Part shown: piece after piece, positions 19,280-27,528 of the stretch
Position numbering within the stretch: position 1 is the stretch's first letter
How the letters are laid out: each line of letters begins with the position of its first letter
From: Chloroflexota bacterium
Lineage (GTDB): Bacteria > Chloroflexota > Anaerolineae > J036 > Brachytrichaceae
Assembly: GCA_025354985.1 (NCBI GenBank)
Contig: JANXLU010000019.1
Location: forward strand, 1-64,000
Reading direction: 5' to 3'
Length of the DNA: 64,000 nt
Translations under genes and position numbers: made by a program
Notes under the pieces: model-generated
Databases searched by the model: none
Told to the model about the DNA's origin: nothing
What the model saw: the letters and a program-made list of their open reading frames with translations, nothing else

Positions 19280-20341
19280 TTAAGTGAGCGCGCTTAGGAA
19301 CGCATCCATAAATGCCTCGGGCTTCTCTATGTAAGGCGTGTGCCCGGTGTCGGCAATCGTGACTTCGCGAGTCTTGCCCCCAGAGGCGGAATATTTGGCG
19401 AGAACGTCGCGGATTTGCGCTTCCATGGGTTGCGGCGGGCACACATCCGCCCCCGGCCATCCGGGCACCGCACCGAGCGACCCCAGCGTGCCCATGTCAA
19501 ACAGGCTGTTGTCCGCCACCACTTGATCATGGGTGCCATGGATCCACAAAAGTGAAGGTTTGGGTTGGGCTGCCACCACCGCTTTTGCGAGGTTCGTCAA
19601 ATATTTCGGGCTCATGGCATTGACCGGTCCATATCGCCCCGGTGCGACGTTTGGCCAGTTTGATGAGGCCACGCTGTCGCCCGGATACTTGTTCGGCCCG
19701 GTTTTTTGAGACAACACGGATGATAACAAATCCTCCTCTCGCGCAGGCACAAACGGCGGTTTGAAGTAGTAGGAGTTCATGACGACGCGGGGTGATGTGG
19801 GTGATGCGCTGCTTCGGTCACCATCACCAATACGCTGCGCAAAATCGGCACTGACGACGCCAGCGCCGCTGCCGGCAAAGTCAGAAGCGCACGGCGTGCC
19901 GTAGATGTCCTTCGTGCCTCCAAAGCCATAGGGTGAAACAGCTGCGACCTGCGTGGCACTGATGAGCCGCTCCGGGGCCGCCGCTATCAACCCCCAAACC
20001 ACTCCGCCACCCAACGAATGACCCACCAAGTGCGCACGCACCACTCCAAGCGTATCCATCAAGGCGAGGATGTCGTGAGCCCATTCGTCAAAGCCTTTTG
20101 TGGCATCAATAACCTTGTCATCGGTCAGGCCGAATCCGCGCAAATCTGGCGCAATACAGTGAAACCGGGACGGCATCCGCAACATGATGTCCTCCCAAAA
20201 CGTTGCGCTGCTGGCATTCCCGTGAATAAAAACGACCGGTGTGCCAGTGACCGGGCCACTGCTGAGCACGTGTGTGCGGATGCGCGAGGTATATACATCC
20301 TGTTCGAAGACACCTGGCAGGGTTGGGATTTGCTTGTTCAT
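19280..20341 (-). CDS. Alpha/beta hydrolase
   Basis: A 353-aa alpha/beta hydrolase. FIHGNASSATFW is the oxyanion-hole HG region, LVGHSLGGG carries the nucleophile Ser near residue 117, and the catalytic His is in TGHTPYIEKPE close to the C-terminus. A long cap region of about 130 residues between strands 6 and 7 makes it larger than most relatives. ATG 20341 is chosen because a good promoter (TTGCCA, 17 bp, TACAAT) ends 11 nt upstream; the frame extends to 20371. The substrate is unknown. It is head to head with a second hydrolase gene. Confidence 0.82.
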   Translation of the reverse strand: MNKQIPTLPGVFEQDVYTSRIRTHVLSSGPVTGTPVVFIHGNASSATFWEDIMLRMPSRFHCIAPDLRGFGLTDDKVIDATKGFDEWAHDILALMDTLGVVRAHLVGHSLGGGVVWGLIAAAPERLISATQVAAVSPYGFGGTKDIYGTPCASDFAGSGAGVVSADFAQRIGDGDRSSASPTSPRVVMNSYYFKPPFVPAREEDLLSSVLSQKTGPNKYPGDSVASSNWPNVAPGRYGPVNAMSPKYLTNLAKAVVAAQPKPSLLWIHGTHDQVVADNSLFDMGTLGSLGAVPGWPGADVCPPQPMEAQIRDVLAKYSASGGKTREVTIADTGHTPYIEKPEAFMDAFLSALT

Positions 20342-20352
20342 GGCTATGCAAA

Positions 20353-20381
20353 ATTGTAAGGTCGGAGGCACAATTTGGCAA
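20353..20381 (-). promoter_or_regulatory. Promoter of the minus-strand alpha/beta hydrolase
   Basis: TTGCCA (20381-20376) and TACAAT (20358-20353) are spaced by exactly 17 bp and end 11 nt before ATG 20341, giving a 5' UTR of about 4-5 nt. Confidence 0.6.
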
Positions 20382-20430
20382 TCACAGTTTCCTCATCCAG
20401 TCGTGTGGTATTTTGCAGTCAGGAATCCGT

Positions 20431-21237
20431 ATGCCATTCGTTCAGACAAATAATGTCTCGCTTTACTATGAAATCCACGGATCGCCCGTGGCTGAGCCGG
20501 TAATCCTAACCAATGGTGTGTTTATGAACACTACTTCGTGGTCGGCGCTGATTACCGCGCTCGCAACGCGATATTGCGTGGTGACGTATGACATGCGCGG
20601 TCAAAAGCAGAGTGACAAGCCGGTTTGTGAGGCGTATGATTTCGCCACGCATGCGGCAGACCTGTGTGGGTTGATGGCGGCTCTTGATATTCACGCGACC
20701 CATCTGGTTGGAACCAGTTACGGTGGGCGCCTCAACTTGCATATGGCGCTGCAGCATACCGATCGGGTGCGCAGCATCACGATCATTGCCAGCGTTGCCG
20801 ACAACCCGCCCCTGACGAGTGCTATGATCCAACGGTGGAAGCGCGCTGCGCAGCTTGGTGACGGCGCGCTTTTCTTTGATTTGATTCACGCGGATGTTTA
20901 TTCGGAGCGCACGCTCGCGCGCCAACCCGAACTTATCGGCGCGGCCCGGGCGCGCTATGGCGCACTTGACCTGCCCGCAGCCGAGCGATTGCTAAACGGC
21001 TTTACCCAGTTTGATGCCCGAGCACGACTAAACGAAATAACCGTACCAACCTGCATTGTTGCGGCCGAGCATGATCGTCTGTTTCCGCGCGAACACGTGG
21101 AGGCCATTCATCATGGCATACTGGGATCAGAATTTCATTTGGTGGCAAATGCAGCACATGTCTGCACGCTAGAACAGCCCGAGCCCATCAATACGCTTGT
21201 GCTTGGTTTCTTAGCCAAGCACACCACCGCAAAATAA
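20431..21237 (+). CDS. Alpha/beta hydrolase
   Basis: A 268-aa hydrolase of the 3-oxoadipate enol-lactonase/haloperoxidase type. It shows LTNGVFMNTTSW in the place of the HG oxyanion loop, YDMRGQKQSD after strand 4, the nucleophile Ser in VGTSYGGR near residue 97, an Asp in AAEHDRLFP, and a C-terminal His in NAAHVCTLEQPE. The nucleophile elbow is GTSYGG, with Thr where most have His or Asn. The frame extends upstream into the divergent gene, but ATG 20431 has CAGGA before it and the family N-terminus. The substrate is not predictable. Confidence 0.82.
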   Translation: MPFVQTNNVSLYYEIHGSPVAEPVILTNGVFMNTTSWSALITALATRYCVVTYDMRGQKQSDKPVCEAYDFATHAADLCGLMAALDIHATHLVGTSYGGRLNLHMALQHTDRVRSITIIASVADNPPLTSAMIQRWKRAAQLGDGALFFDLIHADVYSERTLARQPELIGAARARYGALDLPAAERLLNGFTQFDARARLNEITVPTCIVAAEHDRLFPREHVEAIHHGILGSEFHLVANAAHVCTLEQPEPINTLVLGFLAKHTTAK

Positions 21238-21249
21238 CAAGTTGGAAAC

Positions 21250-21714
21250 ATGACGAAACTCGCTTTGAAACTGTTGGTTGCCATTTCGATTCTCTCGGCA
21301 TGCTCCTCACCATCGCCGGCCTCAACGCCCCCCGCCCCTACGGTCGTTGAAACGCCAACCTCGGCCGCACGGTTGCTGGCGCCGACCCGCCCCGTGATCA
21401 GCACCGTTCCACCGACACCCGTCTTGAACGCGTCGCCGGCGCCTCAGGTTATTTCACCGTTGATCTCGGTGATTGTTCCAACGGTTCAGCCACCATCCGT
21501 GCCAACTGGAGCAGCGGTCGTGAATGGCGCAACCGAGAGCGCGCCGACCACTGCGGGTGAATGCCTGAAGCCATTTGACATAAAGGCTATCGACAATACC
21601 TATCTGTACTACCTCTCAACCCACTCTGGCTATGCCCGGGCAAGACCGGATCGATGCTTTGCCACCGAGCCCGCAGCGACTACTGCTGGCTTTAAGAAGG
21701 CACCAGGCAAGTAA
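21250..21714 (+). CDS. Putative lipoprotein with Pro/Thr-rich linker
   Basis: A 154-aa protein with a lysine-start signal peptide and lipobox LSAC at residues 15-18, so Cys18 would be lipidated after LspA cleavage. About 75 residues of Pro/Thr/Ser/Val-rich linker follow (STPPAPTVVETPT type). The C-terminal 50 residues are more ordered, with two Cys (GECLKPF and RCFAT) that could form a disulfide. It starts 12 bp after the hydrolase stop, so it may be cotranscribed. No family recognised. Confidence 0.65.
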   Translation: MTKLALKLLVAISILSACSSPSPASTPPAPTVVETPTSAARLLAPTRPVISTVPPTPVLNASPAPQVISPLISVIVPTVQPPSVPTGAAVVNGATESAPTTAGECLKPFDIKAIDNTYLYYLSTHSGYARARPDRCFATEPAATTAGFKKAPGK

Positions 21715-21755
21715 TTAGCAAGTGCAAAGCCAATAATCGGAATCATCTAATGAAT

Positions 21756-21778
21756 CGGATGATACAATAAATCATCCG
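21756..21778. promoter_or_regulatory. Palindromic operator over the promoter of the FCD regulator
   Basis: A perfect 8-bp inverted repeat, CGGATGAT (21756-21763) and ATCATCCG (21771-21778), flanks a -10 hexamer TACAAT (21763-21768), and its right arm ends on the first base of the GTG start. A third half site ATCATC lies at 21742-21747. Bound protein here would block RNA polymerase and probably translation, as expected of an autorepressor. Confidence 0.7.
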
Positions 21779-22500
21779 TGTCGTTGGCTCTATTGGAAAA
21801 TGACCTGCTGCGCCATATTGCGCAAAGTGGTCACCGCTCTGGTGATCGGCTGCAGCCATTGGATGAATTGGCGCCCGCGCTGGGTATTAGCGTGGGCAAA
21901 TTGCGCGAGCAGCTTGAGGTCGCGAAATTACTAGGTGTGGTCACCGTCCGTCCGCGCACGGGCATGCTGGTTGAAAGTTTTGATTTTCTTCCGGCGATCA
22001 AAACCAGTTTGTTGTTTGCGCTTGCGCGCGATCCGCACCAGTTCGAAGCATTTAGCCAGCTACGCAACCACGTTGAATTTAGCTATTTCGATGAAGCCGT
22101 CGCACGTCTTACCGGTGACGATCACGCCAGGCTGCGAGAGATTGTGGCCACCGCATGGATGCGCCTGAATGGATCGCCCATTCGAATCCCCGATCACGAA
22201 CATCGCGAATTGCATCTCGCGATATTTAGCCGATTGGACAATCCTTTTGTCAAAGGGTTGCTTGAAGCCTATTGGGAAGGCTATGCAGCGGTTGGATTGA
22301 ATGTATTTTCGGATTACAGCTATTTGTGCGAGGTTTGGCGGTATCACGAGGATATTGTCACAGCCATCGCGGCGGGCGAGGTTGAAACGGCCCGAAAATT
22401 GTTGATTGAGCATACGAAGTTGCTACAGCAACGCGATGCTCGTGGATCGAGACCCAAATCACCCGGTCGCACAAGGCGATCAGAAGCGATTCCGGCTTAG
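21778..22500 (+). CDS. GntR-type transcriptional regulator, FCD domain
   Basis: A 240-aa DNA-binding regulator. The N-terminal 65 residues form a winged helix (LGISVGKLREQLEVAKLLGVV, read in two parts, is the recognition region). The all-helical FCD ligand domain follows, with acidic and His residues suited to a metal site (EHRELH, DIVTAI). Its GTG start lies inside its own palindromic operator and only 9 nt after the -10, so the transcript is nearly leaderless. korA begins 31 bp downstream, so the 2-oxoacid oxidoreductase is the obvious target; the effector may be an organic acid. Confidence 0.85.
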   Translation: MSLALLENDLLRHIAQSGHRSGDRLQPLDELAPALGISVGKLREQLEVAKLLGVVTVRPRTGMLVESFDFLPAIKTSLLFALARDPHQFEAFSQLRNHVEFSYFDEAVARLTGDDHARLREIVATAWMRLNGSPIRIPDHEHRELHLAIFSRLDNPFVKGLLEAYWEGYAAVGLNVFSDYSYLCEVWRYHEDIVTAIAAGEVETARKLLIEHTKLLQQRDARGSRPKSPGRTRRSEAIPA

Positions 22501-22531
22501 AATACTTTTAGTTTGAAACAAGGGAGAAAGC

Positions 22532-24367
22532 ATGTCAGCAGTTATTGAGAAGCCTGGCGTCGAGGCAAGCAACGGCGCCCTGCGTTCCACCATCGTAAAT
22601 GATTTTTCGATTGTGGCCGCAACCAAAAATGGATCGGGATCGCAAACGGCGAACTCGACCATCCTGCGCGCATTGTTCAAAATGGGCATTCCGGTGGTCG
22701 GGAAAAACGTATTCCCGTCAAATATTCAAGGTCGCCCGACTTGGTACACCATTCGAGCCAGCAGCGAGGGTTACACCGCACGCCGCGACGCCAATGAAAT
22801 TACGATCACCTTGAATCCTGAGAGCGCGATTGATGACTATGCAAAGGTGGCGCCAAACGGTGTGTTTATTTACGCCGACGACATCAAGATGCCGATGCAG
22901 CGCACCGATGTCTTCCATTATCCGATCCCGGCCAAAAAAATGGCCAACCAGTATGAGACCGACGCCAAGTTGAAGACCTATGGGGCCAACATGGTTTATG
23001 TTGGAGGTTTGGCTTATTTGCTGGGTCTTGATCTCAAAGCCATTGAAGATGCGTTGACTTTTCACTTCAAGGGTAAGCAAAAACCGGTCGAAAGCAACAT
23101 GAAGCTGGTGCGAGCAGCCTTTGATTGGGCCGGTCAAAACTGGAAGAATGACCAGCCATATCGGGTGGAGAAGATGAATGGAACTGAGGGCCTCATCATG
23201 CTGGACGGAAACACGGCTGGCGCCCTTGGCAGCATTTATGGTGGCGTGAATTTTGTGGCTTGGTATCCAATCACGCCCGCCACGTCGCTTGCAGATGCCC
23301 TCGATGAATATTTGCCCCGGTTGCGGATGGACAAGGAAACGGGCAAACCCACGTTTGCGGTCATTCAGGCCGAGGACGAGCTTGCCGCCCTCGGCATGGT
23401 CGTGGGTGCTGGCTGGGCGGGCGCTCGGAGCATGACCAGTACTAGTGGCCCGGGCATTTCCTTGATGAGCGAGTTTACCGGGTATGCCTATTTCGCCGAA
23501 ATCCCGGCGGTTATTTGGGATGTGACCCGGATGGGACCGAGCACCGGTTTGCCCACCCGAACATCACAAGGTGACGTGCTGAAGGCGTATTTCCTTGGCC
23601 ATGGCGACACTAAAAACGTGTGCCTGCTGCCAAGTAGCATTTATGAGTGCTTTGAATTTGGATGGCGCGCGCTCGATCTGGCCGAGCGATTGCAAACTCC
23701 CGTGTTTGTATTGAGTGACCTTGATCTTGGCATGAATCAATGGATGAGCAAGCCGTTTGACTATCCCGCGACTGATCTGGATCGGGGTAAAGTGCTGAGT
23801 GCCGACGACCTCAACCGCCTAAAGGGCTTTGCCCGCTATCGGGATGTTGACGGCGATGGCATCGGTTGGCGCACGTTGCCAGGTACGGATCATCCGCTCG
23901 CAGCCTATTTCACGCGCGGTTCGGGCCACAACGAAGTTGCAGGGTTGACCGAAAAGAGTGAAGACTGGGTCAAGAATATGGCCCGACTCGGCAAAAAGCA
24001 TGAAACCGCCCGAACGATCGCGCCCCAGCCGGTCATTGATCAGGTGGATGGTGCGGAAATCGCGATCATCAGCTTCGGCAGCACCGATCCGGCAATCAGC
24101 GAGGCCCGTGCGCGATTGGCCAAAGAGGGCTACAAGATCAGCTACCTGCGGATCAAGGCACTGCCGCTTGCCAACAGCATCATCGACTTTGTGGCCGCGC
24201 ATAAGCGGGTCTACGTAGTAGAGATGAACACCGATGCGCAGATGCTGTCCCTGCTTCGATTGCACAATCCAGCCGCAGGCACCAAATTGGTAGCCTGTAA
24301 TTTGAATGACGGCATGCCACTGACGGCCAAGTGGGTCAGCGAAGCGATTCTGTCCAAGGAGAAATAA
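22532..24367 (+). CDS. 2-oxoacid:ferredoxin oxidoreductase, fused gamma-alpha subunit
   Basis: With the next gene it forms a two-subunit KorAB-type enzyme that oxidatively decarboxylates a 2-oxoacid to the acyl-CoA and reduces ferredoxin. The 611-aa protein has the gamma domain first (GSGSQTANSTILRAL, then VFPSNIQGRPTWYTIR). The alpha PP domain follows from about residue 215 (GNTAGALGSIYGGV, YPITPATSLADAL, TSTSGPGISLMSEF), then the transketolase C-like domain. 2-oxoglutarate is the commonest substrate for this architecture, but pyruvate cannot be excluded. A Shine-Dalgarno GGGAGA precedes ATG 22532, and TAGAAT at 22499 may be a second promoter. Confidence 0.92.
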   Translation: MSAVIEKPGVEASNGALRSTIVNDFSIVAATKNGSGSQTANSTILRALFKMGIPVVGKNVFPSNIQGRPTWYTIRASSEGYTARRDANEITITLNPESAIDDYAKVAPNGVFIYADDIKMPMQRTDVFHYPIPAKKMANQYETDAKLKTYGANMVYVGGLAYLLGLDLKAIEDALTFHFKGKQKPVESNMKLVRAAFDWAGQNWKNDQPYRVEKMNGTEGLIMLDGNTAGALGSIYGGVNFVAWYPITPATSLADALDEYLPRLRMDKETGKPTFAVIQAEDELAALGMVVGAGWAGARSMTSTSGPGISLMSEFTGYAYFAEIPAVIWDVTRMGPSTGLPTRTSQGDVLKAYFLGHGDTKNVCLLPSSIYECFEFGWRALDLAERLQTPVFVLSDLDLGMNQWMSKPFDYPATDLDRGKVLSADDLNRLKGFARYRDVDGDGIGWRTLPGTDHPLAAYFTRGSGHNEVAGLTEKSEDWVKNMARLGKKHETARTIAPQPVIDQVDGAEIAIISFGSTDPAISEARARLAKEGYKISYLRIKALPLANSIIDFVAAHKRVYVVEMNTDAQMLSLLRLHNPAAGTKLVACNLNDGMPLTAKWVSEAILSKEK

Positions 24368-24369
24368 CC

Positions 24370-25500
24370 ATGACGACTGAAAATAAACCCACTGCTCCGA
24401 TCGTAAAGGAGCATATCGCCAATATTAATATGCCCGCCACGGTGAAGCCGGCGGGTCCCGCGGCAGCCAAACCGGTTGTCGCGCTGAATCTGTCCGGACT
24501 TGCCAAAACCGACTATAAGGGCAATGAAAGCACCCTGTGCAATGGATGCGGACACGATTCGATCAGCGCCCAAATCATCAACAGCATGTATGAGCTTGGG
24601 GTCAAGCCCGAAACCGTCATAAAGTTCAGTGGCATTGGCTGTTCTTCGAAGTCCCCGGCCTATTTCATGAACCGCTCGTTTGGCATCAACACGCTGCATG
24701 GTCGTATGCCGGCCGTGGCGACCGGCGCGTTGATGACCAACCACACCATGCACGGTATCGCCGTCAGCGGTGACGGCGATACGGGGAGCATAGGATTCGG
24801 CCAGTTCAAACACATGCTGCGTCGCAATGTGCGGATGATTTACATCATTGAAAACAACGGCGTCTATGGACTAACCAAGGGTCAGTTTAGCGCCACCAGT
24901 GACCAGGGCGCCATGCTTCGCCACGCCGGTCGCAATGACTTCATGCCAATTGACATGTGTCTTGAGGCAATCGCCAGCGGATGTGGATTCGTCGCGCGTT
25001 CTTTTGCGGGTGATCCCAAGCAATGCATGGCACTCCTAAAGGCTGCATACGCGCACCGCGGCACGTCGATGTTGGATATCATCAGCCCATGCGTGACGTT
25101 TAACAACAAAGAAGACAGCACCAAGAGCTATGACTGGGGCCGCAAGCACGACGAGCGAATTAACGACTTTGGTTATGTGCCGCCACACGAAGAAATCATG
25201 ATTGCGGACTACAAGGACGGCGAGGAACAGGTGGTTGAGATGCACGATGGAAGCAAGGTTATTCTCAAGAAAACCGCCGACAGCCACGATCCTACCGACA
25301 AGTTCGCCGCGATGAAGCTGTGCATGGAAGCACGCGATTCCAAGCGTTTCATTACCGGCCTGATATATGTCGACCCCAGCGCCCAATCGCTGGCCGAGGT
25401 CGAGGATATTTCAAGCGGTCTGCCGCTTTCGCAAATTCCAAACGCAAAGCTGCGCCCGAGCCCGGATTCACTGGCCAAGTTGATGGCTGGCATGAAGTAG
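24370..25500 (+). CDS. 2-oxoacid:ferredoxin oxidoreductase, beta subunit
   Basis: The thiamine diphosphate subunit, 376 aa from ATG 24370, which has AAGGAG upstream overlapping the end of korA. It holds CNGCGHDS and GIGCSSKSP (Fe-S ligand cysteines) and the ThDP/Mg motif from GDGDTGSIGF to ENNGVYGLTKGQ. The N-terminal 50 residues are a longer, low-complexity extension than usual (Ala/Pro-rich). The two subunits are coupled and end at a strong terminator. No ferredoxin or delta subunit gene lies nearby. Confidence 0.93.
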   Translation: MTTENKPTAPIVKEHIANINMPATVKPAGPAAAKPVVALNLSGLAKTDYKGNESTLCNGCGHDSISAQIINSMYELGVKPETVIKFSGIGCSSKSPAYFMNRSFGINTLHGRMPAVATGALMTNHTMHGIAVSGDGDTGSIGFGQFKHMLRRNVRMIYIIENNGVYGLTKGQFSATSDQGAMLRHAGRNDFMPIDMCLEAIASGCGFVARSFAGDPKQCMALLKAAYAHRGTSMLDIISPCVTFNNKEDSTKSYDWGRKHDERINDFGYVPPHEEIMIADYKDGEEQVVEMHDGSKVILKKTADSHDPTDKFAAMKLCMEARDSKRFITGLIYVDPSAQSLAEVEDISSGLPLSQIPNAKLRPSPDSLAKLMAGMK

Positions 25501-25523
25501 ATTCGCGCACGCGAAACCACTCC

Positions 25524-25560
25524 AAAGATCGCAAAGAGACCCTTTGCGATCTTTGTCTTT
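25524..25560 (+). terminator. Intrinsic terminator after the korAB operon
   Basis: A perfect 13-bp stem (25524-25536 with 25542-25554, AAAGATCGCAAAG) closes a 5-nt loop and is followed by GTCTTTTC. It lies 23 bp after the beta subunit stop. Confidence 0.88.
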
Positions 25561-25565
25561 TCAGC

Positions 25566-27461
25566 TTGAAATACCCGGTCGCCGTCACCAAAATTCGGAT
25601 CAGTTTAGTGGCGCTCGTTCTATTGGCCTTTGCGCTTCGTCTAGCGTTTCTTGACCGGCGCCCGCTGCACTTTGACGAAGGCAATAGCATCTACTTCGCC
25701 TGGATCGGCTGGGATAGGTTATTGGCTGATGTGCTACGCACGGGTGAAACCGATCCAATGATCCATCGGCTTACCATGGGATTGTGGATGCGGATGGCTG
25801 GAATCACGCCCTTTGCGGTAAGAAGCTATTCGGCGTTTTACGCCGTTTTGACCGTGGCCCTGTTCGCCAGGGTGTTACGGCTGTTGCGGGCTGGTTCATC
25901 GGTCACTGTGGTCGGTTGCCTGTTGCTTGCCATGAGTGCGTTTGCCATTGACTATGCACAGCAGGCCAAAGGCTATGCAATGGGCGCCTGCTTGGTCCTG
26001 CTCAGCTGGTGGATGTGGATTGCGTGGACGCGCACCGGTCGGTCACGCGTGGTCATGGCGGTTTATGTAATGTCGCTGGCCGCGGCGCTTGGCACACACT
26101 ATTACATTGTGCCGATATTGGGGATGCACTGGCTTTGGTGGATGGCAACCGTGTGGAAATGGGGGCGTGTTTCCTTGCCGGGTCTGCGAGGTGATGTGAT
26201 TCGGCGCCTTCTGGTTCAGGGCTTGGCGCTTGCACCCAATGCACTTTGGGCGGCGGTCTCGCTGCCGGCAGTCGTCGGAGGTTCACTCGGTCTTTCGAGC
26301 CACTCGCCCCTGAACCCGGTTGATCTGTTGCGGCTAGTTCTGGGCGAGTGGTCGGCAGGCACATCAGCACCGGAGTGGGCGCAAACGTTTGGTGCGATCG
26401 TTTTCGCCGGGCTAATTATTTTGGGCCTGGTCCGCGTTCAACGTGACGCCAAATTATGCGGGCTGGTGTGGTTCGGCGCAAGCCTGGTTATCCCCATAAC
26501 ATTTGCATTTCTGACACAGTTGCGGGTCACGTTCTTTTACCCTCGATTTCTGCTCTACGCATTGCCCTGCGTGCTGGCTCTGGTGGCAGTGGCGCTTGCG
26601 CCTGCTCGCGGGGCACAGGCGCGGCCGATTGCGCCGCGCGCCGCAATCGCCGCATGTGCGCTTTTGCTGTTAGCGTGTATTGCCGGCTTTTATACGTCTC
26701 CGATAGATTCAGCTAACGATTACCGACCCATGCTTGCCGCGCTGCGTCACTGGATTCGCCCGGGCGATATCGTGTTGGGTACCTACATCTGGATGCCGGC
26801 CATGATGGATAGCTACGCTCCAGAGTTGGCAGGGTCGTATGCCTGGCGTGAAGACTTTGCCAATCCGGACAACGCCAACGCGCTGTTGCCGGCTGCAACG
26901 GTAGGGTCTGATCGTGTCTGGAGTCTCAACTATCTGCGCGATCCTGATGCGTCGGATACCGGCGCCGTCATGTGGCTTCGCCGCGAGCTGGCTTACGTGG
27001 ATCGCGTCAGCATCGGTACGCTCAGCGTCTTGTTGTTTTCACGCAATCCGTCGTTAAGCGGACAGGAGACCTTCTTAACCGCCACGTTTGGCGATCGAAT
27101 TCGAATTGCTGCGCCGCATGCGAGAGGAAGCCTATCCCAAGGACAAATTGTGGAAACTGACCTGCAGATTACAGCACTGACGCCACTTGAGCGCTTTTAT
27201 GCAATTAGCTTGCAATTGGTGGACGTGCAGAACGCACTGATTGCCCAGAATGACGGTGACGCGGTAAACGGGTTGCTCCCTTCAATCCAATGGAGGAGTG
27301 GTGACGTCATAACGGATCGCCGGGCACTGCTGATTCGCGAGAAGCTGCCGTCCGGCACGTATCGTTTGCTTGTCGCGCTGTACGATCGAGCCACCGGCGA
27401 ACGCTTGCGAACTGCGGATGGGGCTCAGGATTTCACTCTGGGTCAATTTACAGTGGACTGA
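25566..27461 (+). CDS. Polytopic membrane glycosyltransferase-like protein (GT39/PMT type)
   Basis: About 631 aa with ten or more hydrophobic segments in the first 450 residues and a soluble, beta-rich C-terminal domain of about 180. The loop after helix 1 has LHFDEGNSIYF, the DE pair typical of GT-C enzymes. The frame is open back into the korB gene, but the first helix starts at residue 12 only if TTG 25566, just past the terminator, is the start; the longer form would be read through a terminator. It probably transfers a lipid-linked sugar outside the membrane. The next gene overlaps nothing and starts 67 bp downstream. Confidence 0.72.
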   Translation: MKYPVAVTKIRISLVALVLLAFALRLAFLDRRPLHFDEGNSIYFAWIGWDRLLADVLRTGETDPMIHRLTMGLWMRMAGITPFAVRSYSAFYAVLTVALFARVLRLLRAGSSVTVVGCLLLAMSAFAIDYAQQAKGYAMGACLVLLSWWMWIAWTRTGRSRVVMAVYVMSLAAALGTHYYIVPILGMHWLWWMATVWKWGRVSLPGLRGDVIRRLLVQGLALAPNALWAAVSLPAVVGGSLGLSSHSPLNPVDLLRLVLGEWSAGTSAPEWAQTFGAIVFAGLIILGLVRVQRDAKLCGLVWFGASLVIPITFAFLTQLRVTFFYPRFLLYALPCVLALVAVALAPARGAQARPIAPRAAIAACALLLLACIAGFYTSPIDSANDYRPMLAALRHWIRPGDIVLGTYIWMPAMMDSYAPELAGSYAWREDFANPDNANALLPAATVGSDRVWSLNYLRDPDASDTGAVMWLRRELAYVDRVSIGTLSVLLFSRNPSLSGQETFLTATFGDRIRIAAPHARGSLSQGQIVETDLQITALTPLERFYAISLQLVDVQNALIAQNDGDAVNGLLPSIQWRSGDVITDRRALLIREKLPSGTYRLLVALYDRATGERLRTADGAQDFTLGQFTVD

Positions 27462-27528
27462 ATGCGGGCCGTGGGCGCATGATGCCGCTTGTAATAAGAT
27501 TGCAAACTCGCAGATTCCTCGCCGCACC

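Noticed and set aside
25320-25565. Upstream extension of the membrane glycosyltransferase frame
   Set aside because: It crosses the korB coding sequence and a strong terminator, so the start downstream of the terminator is preferred.
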